Part shown: in pieces, positions 1-8,882 of the stretch
Layout: each line of letters begins with the position of its first letter
How positions within the stretch are numbered: position 1 is the first letter of the stretch
NCBI GenBank assembly: GCA_964247735.1
Contig: CAXTVS010000007.1
Location: 37,175-101,174 of the forward strand
From: Lichenicola sp964247735
GTDB lineage: Bacteria > Pseudomonadota > Alphaproteobacteria > Acetobacterales > Acetobacteraceae
Direction of reading: 5' to 3'
Length of the DNA stretch: 64,000 bases
Position numbers and translations under genes: made by a program
The notes under the pieces: generated by a model
Told to the model about the DNA's origin: nothing
What the model saw: only the letters and a program-made list of their open reading frames with translations
The model's database searches: none

Positions 1-87
1 GCGGTAGCGCTCCGGCGCCTGCAGCAGCAGGTCGACCGTGCTGCCGCCGATGCTGCCGGTACTGCCCAGGATGGAAACGCTCTTCAT
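1..87 (-). CDS. dxr: 1-deoxy-D-xylulose-5-phosphate reductoisomerase, N-terminal fragment
   Basis: Only the first 29 codons lie inside the window; the gene runs off the left edge. The visible N-terminus reads MKSVSILGSTGSIGGSTVDL, the NADPH-binding glycine-rich start typical of DXP reductoisomerase, the second step of the MEP isoprenoid pathway. The ATG (87-85) sits one base after the cdsA stop, so the two are translationally linked. The order pyrH-frr-uppS-cdsA-dxr is the classical proteobacterial cluster, which supports the call. Nothing can be said about the catalytic domain. Confidence 0.9.
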   Translation of the reverse strand, partial: MKSVSILGSTGSIGGSTVDLLLQAPERYR

Positions 88-88
88 G

Positions 89-997
89 TCAGGAGGTCCC
101 GCGGGCTGCCGGCCCCGCCGCATGAGGGATGTCGAACGCATACCAGAAGCCTGCACCCTGCGGCGCCGCCAGGGACAGCAAGGCAGCCACCGGTGCTGCG
201 GCCAGCAGGCCGTCGAACCGGTCGAGCAGGCCGCCATGGCCGGGGATCAGCCGGCCGGAATCCTTGACCCCGCTGCGTCGCTTGAAGGCGCTCTCGGCAA
301 GGTCGCCGGCCTGCGACACCACGCCGAGCAGCAGCCCGGCGAACAGCCCGCGCCCGGCCGCGGAGGCCAGGCCGGCACCGCGCGGCACCGGCAGCAGCAT
401 CGCCAGCACCGCGCCGACCAGCATGGCGCCCAGCAGGCCGCCGACCGAGCCCGACCAGGTCTTGCCCGGCGAGATGCGCGGCGCGAGCCTTGGGCCGCCC
501 AGCGCACGGCCGGCGAGATAGGCGAAGCTGTCGCTCGACCACACCACCAGCACCACGAACAGCACGCTGTCCCAGCCGGTGCCGACGGTGTACCGCAGCC
601 AGAGCAGCGCCAGCCCGGCCAGCCCGATCGCCACCGTGCCGGCGGCCACCGAGGGCCCGAGCAGCACGGGTGCTGCCAGCATGAACACCGCGTCGACCCA
701 GCGGCCAGGAACGAGGGCGGCAACGCAGGCGACTGAGGGCCACGCCAGCAGCACCAGTCCGCGCAGGCTGCGCGGGGAGTGACGCAGCAGCCCGGCCCAC
801 TCCAGCCCGGTCCCCGCCAGTCCCAGCATCACAAGCACCGCGAACAGCCAGCCGCCGGCCCAGATGCAGCCGAGCCCGATCGGCGCCAGCAGGCAGGCGG
901 ACAGCAGGCGCAGGCGCAGGTCGCGCCAGCTCCGGCCCGACGGTTGCGGCCCGGCGGAAGCGCCTGCCTGGGCCACCTCAGCCAGGACGGGCGCCAT
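89..997 (-). CDS. cdsA: Phosphatidate cytidylyltransferase
   Basis: Makes CDP-diacylglycerol from phosphatidate and CTP, the precursor of all membrane phospholipids; inner-membrane enzyme. 302 aa with many hydrophobic segments and, near the C-terminus, the family signature SAFKRRSGVKDSGRLIPGHG followed by GLLDRFD, with the conserved K-D and D-R-F-D residues. The open frame extends further upstream, but the ATG at 997 gives the usual length and starts within the last 20 bases of uppS, implying coupled translation. dxr follows immediately. pgsA (about 59.4 kb) and pgpA (about 22.5 kb), later steps of the same lipid pathway, are also in the window. Confidence 0.95.
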   Translation of the reverse strand: MAPVLAEVAQAGASAGPQPSGRSWRDLRLRLLSACLLAPIGLGCIWAGGWLFAVLVMLGLAGTGLEWAGLLRHSPRSLRGLVLLAWPSVACVAALVPGRWVDAVFMLAAPVLLGPSVAAGTVAIGLAGLALLWLRYTVGTGWDSVLFVVLVVWSSDSFAYLAGRALGGPRLAPRISPGKTWSGSVGGLLGAMLVGAVLAMLLPVPRGAGLASAAGRGLFAGLLLGVVSQAGDLAESAFKRRSGVKDSGRLIPGHGGLLDRFDGLLAAAPVAALLSLAAPQGAGFWYAFDIPHAAGPAARGTS

Positions 998-1808
998 AGC
1001 GGCGCTCGCGCCGGGTGAACACGTCGATCGCCTCGGCAAGGTGGCGGGCGTCGAAGTCGGGCCACAGCACGTCGAGGAACACCAGCTCGGCATAGGCGGA
1101 CTGCCAGAGCAGGAAGTTGGACAGGCGGCACTCGCCGCTGGTACGGATCACCAGGTCCGGGTCCGGGATGCCATCGGTGGACAGGTAGCGGGCAAAGCCG
1201 GCCTCGTCGAGCGCGTCCGGCTGCAGGGCGCCGGCCCGGGCCGCCTCGGCGATGCGACGTGCCGCCTGCAAAATCTCGGCGCGCGCCCCGTAGGACAGCG
1301 CCACGACCAGGGTCAGCCGGGTGTTGGCCGCGGTGAGCCGCTCGGCGTTGTCCAGCTCGGCGCGGATCTCCGGGCCGAAGCGCTCGTGCTCGCCGATCAC
1401 CCGCACCCGCACCCCTTCGCGATGCAGTTCGGCGATCTCGCTGCGCAGGTAGTGCCGGAGCAGCGCGGTCAGGTCGGTGACCTCGTCGGCCGGGCGGCGC
1501 CAGTTCTCGGAGGAGAACGCGTACAGGGTGAGCCAGCGGACGTCGTTCTCGATCGCCGCCCGGATGCAGCGGCGCACCGCCTGCGCCCCGGCCCGGTGGC
1601 CCGCCACGCGCGGCAGCCGCCGGCCGGCGGCCCAGCGGCCGTTGCCGTCCATGATGATCGCGACGTGGTCCGGACGGCGTGCGCCGCGATCCGCAGCCGC
1701 GAGGGAGGACCCACCCAGGATGGGCGCGGCCGGAGCCGGCACGGGACGGACCGGTGCGGCCGCCGGGACGGGAACGGGCTCGGTCAGGACGGCGTCCGGC
1801 TCTGCCAA
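978..1808 (-). CDS. uppS: Isoprenyl transferase (undecaprenyl diphosphate synthase)
   Basis: Cis-prenyltransferase that condenses isopentenyl-PP onto farnesyl-PP to form the C55 lipid carrier for cell-wall precursors. 276 aa. The catalytic region starts at about residue 48 with VAIIMDGNGRWAAGR (catalytic Asp in MDGNGRW) and the C-terminal IPDPDLVIRTSGECRLSNFL motif is intact. The roughly 45-residue N-terminal extension is Pro/Ala/Val-rich and not part of the fold; a later start is possible but no internal ATG lies before the conserved domain. It overlaps cdsA by 20 bases and begins 3 bases after the frr stop. Confidence 0.95.
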   Translation of the reverse strand: MAEPDAVLTEPVPVPAAAPVRPVPAPAAPILGGSSLAAADRGARRPDHVAIIMDGNGRWAAGRRLPRVAGHRAGAQAVRRCIRAAIENDVRWLTLYAFSSENWRRPADEVTDLTALLRHYLRSEIAELHREGVRVRVIGEHERFGPEIRAELDNAERLTAANTRLTLVVALSYGARAEILQAARRIAEAARAGALQPDALDEAGFARYLSTDGIPDPDLVIRTSGECRLSNFLLWQSAYAELVFLDVLWPDFDARHLAEAIDVFTRRERRYGARPG

Positions 1809-1811
1809 GTG

Positions 1812-2375
1812 TCAGACCTGCTTGATCTCGCGGTCCTTGTCCGCGAGGCTGTCGTCGATCCGCTTCACGTAGGAATCAGTGAGCTTCTGCACCGCATCGG
1901 ACCAGTCCTTGACGTCGTCCTCGCTGATCTCGCCCTTCCTCTCGAACCCCTTGACTTGGTCCATGCCGTCGCGCCGCACGCCGCGTATCGCGATCTTGGC
2001 GTTCTCGGCGTAGCGGCCGGCCGCCTTGGCCAGCTCGACGCGGCGCTCCGCGGTCAGCATCGGGATAGGCACGCGCACGATCTGACCGTCCGCGGACGGG
2101 TTCAGCCCCAGCCCGGCGTCGCGGATCGCCCGCTCCACCGCACCCACCAGGGTACGGTCCCAAACCTGCACCGTAATCATGCGCGCTTCCGGCACCGCGA
2201 TCGAGCCGACCTGGGTGATGGGCACCTCGCCGCCATAGGCCTCGACCCGCACCGGCTCCAGCAGCGCCGGGCTGGCGCGGCCGCTGCGCAGGCCGGCGAA
2301 GTCGCGGCGCAGGGTTTCCAGCGCACCGTCCATGCGCCGGGTCAGGTCCTCTTTCAAAGCGTTCTGGTCGGCCAC
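1812..2375 (-). CDS. frr: Ribosome recycling factor
   Basis: Splits post-termination ribosomes with EF-G. 187 aa, the standard length, with the typical N-terminus (TRRMDGALETLRRDFAGLRS), the central QVWDRTLVGAVERAI segment and a charged helical C-terminus. It lies between pyrH and uppS on the minus strand as in most proteobacteria, 43 bases after pyrH. Nothing unusual was seen. Confidence 0.96.
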   Translation of the reverse strand: MADQNALKEDLTRRMDGALETLRRDFAGLRSGRASPALLEPVRVEAYGGEVPITQVGSIAVPEARMITVQVWDRTLVGAVERAIRDAGLGLNPSADGQIVRVPIPMLTAERRVELAKAAGRYAENAKIAIRGVRRDGMDQVKGFERKGEISEDDVKDWSDAVQKLTDSYVKRIDDSLADKDREIKQV

Positions 2376-2418
2376 GGCGATTGAACTCCCGGAAGCGTGC
2401 GGATCTGATATGGCGGCG

Positions 2419-3171
2419 TCAGGCCGGATCCACGATCCGGGTGAAGCGTCCCTCGCCGCGCATCACCTTGGCGAAGGCGCCGGGGGCGTGGATGTTGAAC
2501 ACGATGATCGGCAGGTTGTTCTCGCGCGCCAGGCTGATGGCGGCCGCGTCCATCACGTTCAGGTCCTGCGACAGCACGTCGAGGTAGCTCAGCTCCTCGA
2601 ACCGCGTCGCGTCCGGGTTCTTGCGCGGGTCGTCGGAGTACACCCCGTCCACCTGGGTGCCCTTGAACAGGGCGGCGCAGTCCAGCTCGGCCGCCCGCAG
2701 TGCCGCCGCGGTGTCGGTGGTGAAGAACGGGTTGCCGGTGCCGGCGGCGAAGATCACCACCCGGTTCTTCTCCATGTGCCGCATGGCGCGGCGTCGGATG
2801 TAGGACTCTGCGATCCCCGGCATCTGGATCGCCGACATCACCCGCGTGTCGACGCCGACCCGCTCCAGCGCGTTCTGCATCATCAGGGCGTTGATCACGG
2901 TGGCCAGCATGCCGGCGTAGTCGCCCTGCGCCCGGTCCATGCCGCGCGCCGCCGCCGCGATGCCGCGGAAGATGTTGCCGCCGCCGATCACCAGGCCGAT
3001 CTCGATGCCCATGGCATGCACGCTGGCGACGTCGGCGGCGATGGCGGACACCGTATCGGGATCCAGGCCGAAGCTGCCCCCGCCCATCAACGCCTCGCCC
3101 GACACCTTCAGCAGCACGCGCCGGTACAGCGCCGGGATCGACGGGTCGGCGCTTCGATCGGGTCCGGTCAT
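2419..3171 (-). CDS. pyrH: UMP kinase
   Basis: Phosphorylates UMP to UDP; hexameric amino-acid-kinase-fold enzyme, allosterically controlled in bacteria. 250 aa from the ATG at 3171; the open frame reaches to 3279 but the extra residues do not resemble the family. Seen motifs are YRRVLLKVSGEALMG at the N-terminus, VIGGGNIFRG, and a C-terminal half ending IVDPA. It heads the pyrH-frr-uppS-cdsA-dxr run. The usual upstream neighbours rpsB and tsf are absent here; a divergent ABC transporter lies upstream instead. Confidence 0.95.
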   Translation of the reverse strand: MTGPDRSADPSIPALYRRVLLKVSGEALMGGGSFGLDPDTVSAIAADVASVHAMGIEIGLVIGGGNIFRGIAAAARGMDRAQGDYAGMLATVINALMMQNALERVGVDTRVMSAIQMPGIAESYIRRRAMRHMEKNRVVIFAAGTGNPFFTTDTAAALRAAELDCAALFKGTQVDGVYSDDPRKNPDATRFEELSYLDVLSQDLNVMDAAAISLARENNLPIIVFNIHAPGAFAKVMRGEGRFTRIVDPA

Positions 3172-3478
3172 CGATCCTCGCGGCGTGGCGGCCCATCCGG
3201 TACGGACCCGGTTGGCGCGCTCCTCATAATGCCCAGGCCGTACACCCACAAGCGCCGTGATGCCCTGTCCGGCCGGCACGCCAGCCGGTGCCGCGGGTGG
3301 AAAAGCCGGCCGGCTCGCTTGTCGCAGCGTCCGCGTTTGATCCGGGCTGTGCGAAAGGACGGCGGCTCAGGCGCGCATCGCTGCTTCTTCCGCCCCCGTG
3401 GACGCCTGGCAGGACGCGCAGGCAGTGTAAGGTCGGATCGGCAACGTGGCATGCCGCTCCTGCAACGAAGGCTTGGCG
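3172..3478. other. Divergent intergenic region between pyrH and the ABC transporter
   Basis: About 307 bases without a supported gene. It must hold the promoter(s) for pyrH (leftward) and probably for the ABC transporter (rightward). No convincing -35/-10 pair, operator or hairpin stood out, and the short open frames in it show no family resemblance. AAGG about 7 bases before the ATG at 3479 supports that start for the ATPase. Confidence 0.5.
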
Positions 3479-4249
3479 ATGCGGGACGACGAGGGCGGCG
3501 AGGCGGCGCTTGTGGAGGCTCTGGTCAGCGCCAGGCGCGTCTGCAAGTCCTTCGGGACCAAGCAGGCCCTGTCGGACCTGACGGTCTCCATTCCGTCCGG
3601 CCGCGTCTGCGGCCTGCTGGGGCCGAACGGGGCCGGCAAGACGACGCTGTTCCGCCTGCTGAACGGCCTGCTGCAGGCCAGCAGCGGCGAGATCCGGGTG
3701 GCCGGCCGGGACGCGTTCACCGAGCGGGTCGAGGTCATGCGCCTGGTCGGCTTCCTGCCGGACGAGCCGGTGTTCTACTCCTACTTGTCCGGCCGCGAGA
3801 TCCTGGAGCTGAGTGCCGCAATGCACGGGCTGGACGTGGCGATGACGCTCGAGCGGATGGCGCCGGTGATCGCGCAGCTCCGGATGGTGGACGACCTCGG
3901 GAACTACGCCGAGGACTACTCACGTGGCATGAAGAAGAAGCTCGGGCTGCTGCTGGCCCTGCTGCACCAGCCGCGTCTGCTGGTGCTGGACGAGCCGACC
4001 AACGGCCTGGACGTCGAGGCCATCCATCTCTTCTACGACCTGATTCTCGCCGAGGCAGGCCGGGGCACCACCGTGCTGTTCTCGACCCACCTGATGGATC
4101 ACGTCGCCTGGCTGTGCTCGCATGTCATCGTCATCAACGAGGGCAGGATGGTGACGGAGGGCGCGTTGGACGAGCTGCGCGCCCAACATGGGGGTGCCAC
4201 TCTGGAGGACGTGTTCCTCCGGCTCACGGCGCGACCGACTCAAGGATGA
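3479..4249 (+). CDS. ABC transporter ATP-binding protein
   Basis: Nucleotide-binding subunit of an ABC-2-type exporter. 256 aa from the ATG at 3479 (a GTG at 3446 would add 11 residues but has a weaker ribosome site). Walker A is LLGPNGAGKTTLF, Walker B LLVLDEPTNGLD, the switch His lies in FSTHLMDH, and the ABC signature is the atypical YSRGMKKK, as in NatA/bacteriocin-type exporters rather than importers. It ends 7 bases before the permease/CPBP gene, so they form a two-gene operon. The substrate cannot be read from the sequence. Confidence 0.93.
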   Translation: MRDDEGGEAALVEALVSARRVCKSFGTKQALSDLTVSIPSGRVCGLLGPNGAGKTTLFRLLNGLLQASSGEIRVAGRDAFTERVEVMRLVGFLPDEPVFYSYLSGREILELSAAMHGLDVAMTLERMAPVIAQLRMVDDLGNYAEDYSRGMKKKLGLLLALLHQPRLLVLDEPTNGLDVEAIHLFYDLILAEAGRGTTVLFSTHLMDHVAWLCSHVIVINEGRMVTEGALDELRAQHGGATLEDVFLRLTARPTQG

Positions 4250-4256
4250 CCCTCGG

Positions 4257-6797
4257 ATGACGACCGCCCGGCCGCCAGGCTCCGTCAGGGTCGTCGGCCT
4301 CCTGCTGGCCGCGGCCCGGCGGCGGGCGGCGGGCCGGCGTTCCCGCGCCCGCGACATCATCCGCAGCCAGACCGGGCGAACCCGCAACCGCCTGCTCGGG
4401 TTCGGCAGCCTGCTGAGCCTGGGCCTGGCGATCGGGCTTTCCGTCCTGTCGGGGCTGCTGGTCCAGGACGCGGTCAAGGCAGGGCAGCGGGTCGACGCCG
4501 AACGCAACGGGCAGATCGTCGTGGGACAGGACTTCGTGGAACGGGTCCGTCGTGCGAAGGACAGCGCGTCGGATCACGCTTCGCTCCCGACCGAGACCGA
4601 TACATCCCTGCGCTACACCCGCGCCTGGGAAGGCGAGCGGCTTGCCAGGGAAACAGGCGGGGATGCCAACCAGATCGCCCGGCGCCTGCGCGCCGCGGTG
4701 CTTGCCGGCCGGACCGATCGGTTCGTCGCGGAGGAGGACGCGGCGCCGGGGCTGGCTGGACTTCGGGCGACGGGTGCCGCAGCGCTGCTCGGCCTGATCG
4801 CGGTGGCCTGGTGGGCCGTCATGCTGGTCATGCAAGGTGAGGGGCTCGAACTCGACACCCAGCGGCGCCGCCATCCGATGTGGGAATGGGTGCTGAGCCA
4901 TCCCGTCCGACCGGCGGCGCTGTTCTGCGCCGAGATGCTGGCTCCGCTTGCCGCCAATTCCACCTTCTGGGGCGCGCCATTGATGCCGGGCATCCTGTTC
5001 GGCTTCGTCTATGGCCCGGCCTCCGGCCTGCTGGCCACCTTTGTGGTCGGTGTTCCGGTCGCCGTGGCCGCCGCCTGCCTCGCCAAGGCGCTGGAGATCG
5101 CCGCCATGCTGCGGCTTGCCCCGCGCAGCCGCGGCGCCGCGTTCGGCCTCATGGGCTGGCTCGGCACCACCATGGCGAGCCTCACCCTTCTCACGTGGCT
5201 GTTCATCGACCCCATCGTGACCGCGCTCGCTCACCTGCTGGGCGGAGCGGCCCGGCTGCCCTGGCCCTGGCTCGGGCTGATGCTGGGCCGGCTGGGCACC
5301 GAGCCGCCCTCCTTTCCCGTCGGCGTGCTCGTCTGCTGCGTGACCGCCGGCGCCGGCGCCGCGTCGTCGGTGGCGCTCAGCGTGTGGGCCGTGATGCGCG
5401 GCCTCGGCGGCACGTCAGACACCCTCCCGCCCGCCCGCGCCGCCGGCCGGCGGCGCACCCGCTTCGGCCGCAACCCGATGCACCGCAAGGAGTGGCTGTG
5501 GTTCGCACGGGACCGCAGCGCCATCGTCCAGGCCGTCCTGGTGCCGCTGTCGCTGGCCGGGATGCAGCTGTTCAACATGCGGGGCCTGATCGCGAACGCG
5601 GGCCACGCGTGGAACGCGATCTGTGGTGCCGCCATCCTGTTCGGCACCTACTTCCTGATCGTGCTCGGTCCGAGATCGCTCGCCTCCGAGGGTTCGGCAC
5701 TCTGGATCGCGATGACGTGGCCGCACGGGCTGGAAGCCCTGCTCCTTGCCAAGGCGCGGCTGTGGACGGTCGTGTCCTCCGGCTTCGTCGCCCTGCCGCT
5801 GCTCTACGCCGCCTGGCGCTTCCCCGGCGATCTGGCCGGCGTGGTGCTGGTCGGTGCCGGCTGGCTCGCGTTCGGCTACAGCATGGCGCTGAAGACGGTG
5901 ACGCTGGTCAGCGTGACCGGAGTGTCCGGCGAGGCGGAGAGGATCCCCACCAGCCGCCGCTGGGCGACCTACCTTGGAACGCTCACCTTCGGCATCGGCG
6001 TCCTGACCCGGCAGTGGCCGATCGCGGCGTCCGGGATCGTCTACTCGGGCCTGGCCGGGGCGGCCATGTGGCAGAACTTCCGTGCCCGCCTCCCCTACCT
6101 GTTCGATCCCTGGTCGGAACGGCGGCCGGATCCGCCGACCCTGATGCATGCCATGGTCGCGGTCGCCGCCCTGGTCGATGGCGGAGCGGCGATCACCGGT
6201 ATCATCCAGGCCTTCGCCGGGTCGGACTGGGCCGCCGCGGCGCGCACCTCCGGTTATGCCGTGGCAGCCGCACTGGTCGGCTTCGGCATGATGCGCTTCC
6301 TGAACACGCGCGGCGTGAGGGCGTCCGCGGTATGGAGGTGGGCAATATCGCCGCAGCCCGCGATCGCCGGGCGTCGCCGCGTGGTCGTGTTTCTCGCCGT
6401 CGGCGGGGCAGCCGGCGCGATGCTGGGCGGCCTCGCCCACCTCTACCTGCTCGGCCTGCACGAGTTCGCCTGGGCGCGCGCGATCCTGGACCGGCCCGAC
6501 CCGTCCACCGCCTTGCCGCACTACCGCGAGTGGTCGTTCCTCCTTGCCGTGGTCGTCGCCCCGCCTGCCGAGGAGTTCCTGTTCCGTGGGCTGCTCTACC
6601 GCGCCCTGAACCGGGAATGGGGCGGCTGGACCGCCATCGGGGGAAGTGCCGCGTTCTTCGCCATCTACCACCCGGTGCTGTCATGGCTGCGCGTGGGGCT
6701 GCTCGGCATCAGCAATGCGATGCTGTTCCGGAAATCAGGCAACCTGGCGCCGGCCGTGCTGCTGCACATGGTCTACAACGCGGTCGTGCTCCTCTGA
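4257..6797 (+). CDS. ABC-2 permease fused to CPBP (CAAX-type) intramembrane protease
   Basis: 846 aa. An N-terminal basic tail and first membrane helix (about 40-70) precede a roughly 90-residue extracytoplasmic segment. About 16 hydrophobic segments follow, arranged like the PF12679/ABC-2 exporter permeases. The last 100 or so residues form a CPBP (Abi/CAAX prenyl endopeptidase-like) domain with all three motifs: E772-E773-x3-R777 in AEEFLFRG, F801-x3-H805 in FAIYH, and H837-x3-N841 in HMVYN. These residues bind the catalytic metal in the family, so the protease looks active. The partner ATPase is directly upstream. An exporter and membrane protease on one chain suggests peptide processing/export or self-immunity; that role is inference. 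Confidence 0.85.
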   Translation: MTTARPPGSVRVVGLLLAAARRRAAGRRSRARDIIRSQTGRTRNRLLGFGSLLSLGLAIGLSVLSGLLVQDAVKAGQRVDAERNGQIVVGQDFVERVRRAKDSASDHASLPTETDTSLRYTRAWEGERLARETGGDANQIARRLRAAVLAGRTDRFVAEEDAAPGLAGLRATGAAALLGLIAVAWWAVMLVMQGEGLELDTQRRRHPMWEWVLSHPVRPAALFCAEMLAPLAANSTFWGAPLMPGILFGFVYGPASGLLATFVVGVPVAVAAACLAKALEIAAMLRLAPRSRGAAFGLMGWLGTTMASLTLLTWLFIDPIVTALAHLLGGAARLPWPWLGLMLGRLGTEPPSFPVGVLVCCVTAGAGAASSVALSVWAVMRGLGGTSDTLPPARAAGRRRTRFGRNPMHRKEWLWFARDRSAIVQAVLVPLSLAGMQLFNMRGLIANAGHAWNAICGAAILFGTYFLIVLGPRSLASEGSALWIAMTWPHGLEALLLAKARLWTVVSSGFVALPLLYAAWRFPGDLAGVVLVGAGWLAFGYSMALKTVTLVSVTGVSGEAERIPTSRRWATYLGTLTFGIGVLTRQWPIAASGIVYSGLAGAAMWQNFRARLPYLFDPWSERRPDPPTLMHAMVAVAALVDGGAAITGIIQAFAGSDWAAAARTSGYAVAAALVGFGMMRFLNTRGVRASAVWRWAISPQPAIAGRRRVVVFLAVGGAAGAMLGGLAHLYLLGLHEFAWARAILDRPDPSTALPHYREWSFLLAVVVAPPAEEFLFRGLLYRALNREWGGWTAIGGSAAFFAIYHPVLSWLRVGLLGISNAMLFRKSGNLAPAVLLHMVYNAVVLL

Positions 6798-7167
6798 CTC
6801 CGCCATCGCATCCGGTGCGGTGCCAGGCCGCGACCGGTCACGGAAGCGGTCCACCGGCGGCACCGGCGCCTCCGGGCACGCCGCTGGCGGTTGCGCCTGG
6901 ACGAGCCGGCCCTCGATTGCCCTGTCGCGTTTCGCAACGGCAGAACGGCTGCCAGAAATGCCTCTTCCGGCCGAGCCGTGCCCCAGGCCGCACCTGATCT
7001 GTACGGGGTTCCGGTGCGGCTGAAAGAGCGGGCGTGCGCCGCCTCCCCGTCAACCTGCAGGCAGACTGCTCATCAAGCCGTCGTTTAGAACCGCTGGTTT
7101 TCAGCGGCTTGATCCAAGCGTTGTTGCTCAGCGGCGGCAGCCGTCGTTCATCCGCTACGTCGACCGG
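6798..7167. other. Convergent intergenic region with a weak hairpin
   Basis: 370 bases between the ends of the ABC/CPBP gene and era, which converge. No gene is supported. A 6-bp inverted repeat, CCGCTG-gtttt-CAGCGG, lies at 7091-7107 and could act as a weak transcription end, but no clear T-tract follows on either strand. Confidence 0.5.
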
Positions 7168-8094
7168 TCAGTCCAGGTTGTCCAGGCCGATCGCCCGCAG
7201 CCGGGCCCCCTCCTCGTCCCAGCCGGCGCGCTCCTTGACGTTGAGGAACAGGTGGCACGGCCGCTCCAGCAGCGAGGACAGGCCGTGGCGCGCCTTGGCG
7301 CCGATCTCCCTGATCCGGCTGCCGCCTTCCCCGATCAGGATCGCCTTGTGCCCGGCGCGCGACACGTAGACCGTGGCCTCGATCCGCACCGAGCCGTCCG
7401 GGCGCTCCTGGAAGCTCTCGGTCTCCACGGTGCAGGAGTACGGGATCTCCTCCTGGGTCTGCAGGAAGATCTGCTCGCGCACCAGCTCGGCCGCCAGCAG
7501 CCGGTCCGGCAGGTCGGTGAGGTCGTCCTCCGGATACAGGAACGGGCCTTCCGGCAGCGCCAGCGCCAGCGCGTCGAGCAGGTCGTCGAGCCCGTCGCCC
7601 TTGCGTGCGCTCACCATGTACACGTGCTCGAACGGCACCAGCTCGGCCAGCGCCTTGGTCAGCGGCAGCAGCTGGCCGCGCTCCACCGTGTCGGTCTTGT
7701 TCAGCACCAGCCAGGTGCGGCGGCGGGCGGTGCGCAGCCGGTCGGCGATCGCGTGCACACCGTCGGTCAGGCCCTTCTGGCTGTCCACCAGCAGCAGGGT
7801 GATGTCGGCATCCTCCGCGCCGGTCCAGGCGGCGGCGACCATGGCGCGGTCCAGCTTGCGCCTGGGCTTGAAGATGCCCGGCGTGTCGACCAGCAGGAGC
7901 TGGCTCGACGTGCCCGCCACCCGGCGCATCAGGATGCCGAGCACGCGGAACCGGGTGGTCTGCGCCTTGGGGCTGACAATGGACAGCTTGGCACCGGTCA
8001 GCCGGTTGAGCAGGGTCGACTTGCCGGCGTTGGGGGCGCCCACGATGGCGACGAAGCCGCAGCGCTCGACCGCCGGGGCGGGATCCGTGGTCAC
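7168..8094 (-). CDS. era: GTPase Era
   Basis: Small-subunit ribosome assembly GTPase that binds the 3' end of 16S rRNA. 308 aa from the GTG at 8094, whose GTGA overlaps the rnc stop; this decides the start over the longer open frame. G1 is GAPNAGKST, G3 DTPGIF, G4 NKTD, G5 SARKGDG, and the C-terminal KH domain contains AILIGEGGSRIREIG. The chain lepB-rnc-era is the standard proteobacterial order. recO, which often follows, is not here. Confidence 0.96.
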   Translation of the reverse strand: MTTDPAPAVERCGFVAIVGAPNAGKSTLLNRLTGAKLSIVSPKAQTTRFRVLGILMRRVAGTSSQLLLVDTPGIFKPRRKLDRAMVAAAWTGAEDADITLLLVDSQKGLTDGVHAIADRLRTARRRTWLVLNKTDTVERGQLLPLTKALAELVPFEHVYMVSARKGDGLDDLLDALALALPEGPFLYPEDDLTDLPDRLLAAELVREQIFLQTQEEIPYSCTVETESFQERPDGSVRIEATVYVSRAGHKAILIGEGGSRIREIGAKARHGLSSLLERPCHLFLNVKERAGWDEEGARLRAIGLDNLD

Positions 8095-8882
8095 AGCAGC
8101 TGTCCCAGCAGGTCGGAGGCGGCGAGGCTTTCGGCGATCCGCTTGGTTCCGGCCTCGCCGGTCGCCGAGCGTCCGGCGGCTTCCGCCCGTATGGTGAAGC
8201 GCGGCGCGTGCGACGGACCCTCCGCCGCCTCCAGCACGTACACCGGAAGCGGCAGGCCGCGCGCCAGCAGCCATTCCTGCAGCGCGGTCTTGGCGTCCTT
8301 GGGCGGCAGGGTCTGGCCGGCGATGACGCTGCTCCAGGCGGACCGGACGAATGCCCGCGCCGGCTCCAGGCCGCCGTCGAGGTAGGTGGCGCCCAGCACC
8401 GCCTCCACGCTGTCGGCCAGCACGTTGGCGGCGTCGCGTATGCCGGCGCGGTCCTCGTGCGGCGCCACGTCCAGCGCCTCGCGGAAGCCGAGCTCGCCGG
8501 CGATCCGCGCCAGCACCGGACGCGACACCAGCTGCGCCAGGCGCGGCCCGAGATGGCCCTCCTGCTCGTCCGGATAGCGCTCGATCAGCCATTCGGCCAT
8601 CAGCAGGCCCAGCACGCGGTCGCCGATGAACTCCAGCCGCTCGTTGGAGCCCTGTCCCTTGTGCTCCTGCCGCTTCTGCGGCGACCGGCGCTTGTGCCGT
8701 CCTCCTGCCCCGCCGCCGCGGGCCTCGTGCGCCGCGGAGCGGTGGGTCAGCGCCTCGCGCAGCAATGCCACCTTGCGGAACCGCCAGCCGATGGTGCGCT
8801 CGATCCCGGCGAGCGCGTCCTGCTCGACCGGGTTCAATGCACCCAACGGAACAGCCGGCTCCAGCGTATCTCGACCGGCCAT
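8091..8882 (-). CDS. rnc: Ribonuclease III
   Basis: Double-strand-specific RNase for rRNA maturation and mRNA decay. 263 aa: RNase III domain with the signature NERLEFIGDRVLG and the second acidic cluster ADSVEAVLGA, then a C-terminal dsRNA-binding domain. Between ALTHRSA and NERLEF there is an unusual basic, Gly-rich insert of about 25 residues (HEARGGGAGG ... HKRRSPQKRQ). The ATG at 8882 overlaps lepB by 49 bases with a poor ribosome site; a TTG at 8837 would form a TTGA overlap with the lepB stop and is a credible alternative. It overlaps era by 4 bases. Confidence 0.93.
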   Translation of the reverse strand: MAGRDTLEPAVPLGALNPVEQDALAGIERTIGWRFRKVALLREALTHRSAAHEARGGGAGGRHKRRSPQKRQEHKGQGSNERLEFIGDRVLGLLMAEWLIERYPDEQEGHLGPRLAQLVSRPVLARIAGELGFREALDVAPHEDRAGIRDAANVLADSVEAVLGATYLDGGLEPARAFVRSAWSSVIAGQTLPPKDAKTALQEWLLARGLPLPVYVLEAAEGPSHAPRFTIRAEAAGRSATGEAGTKRIAESLAASDLLGQLL

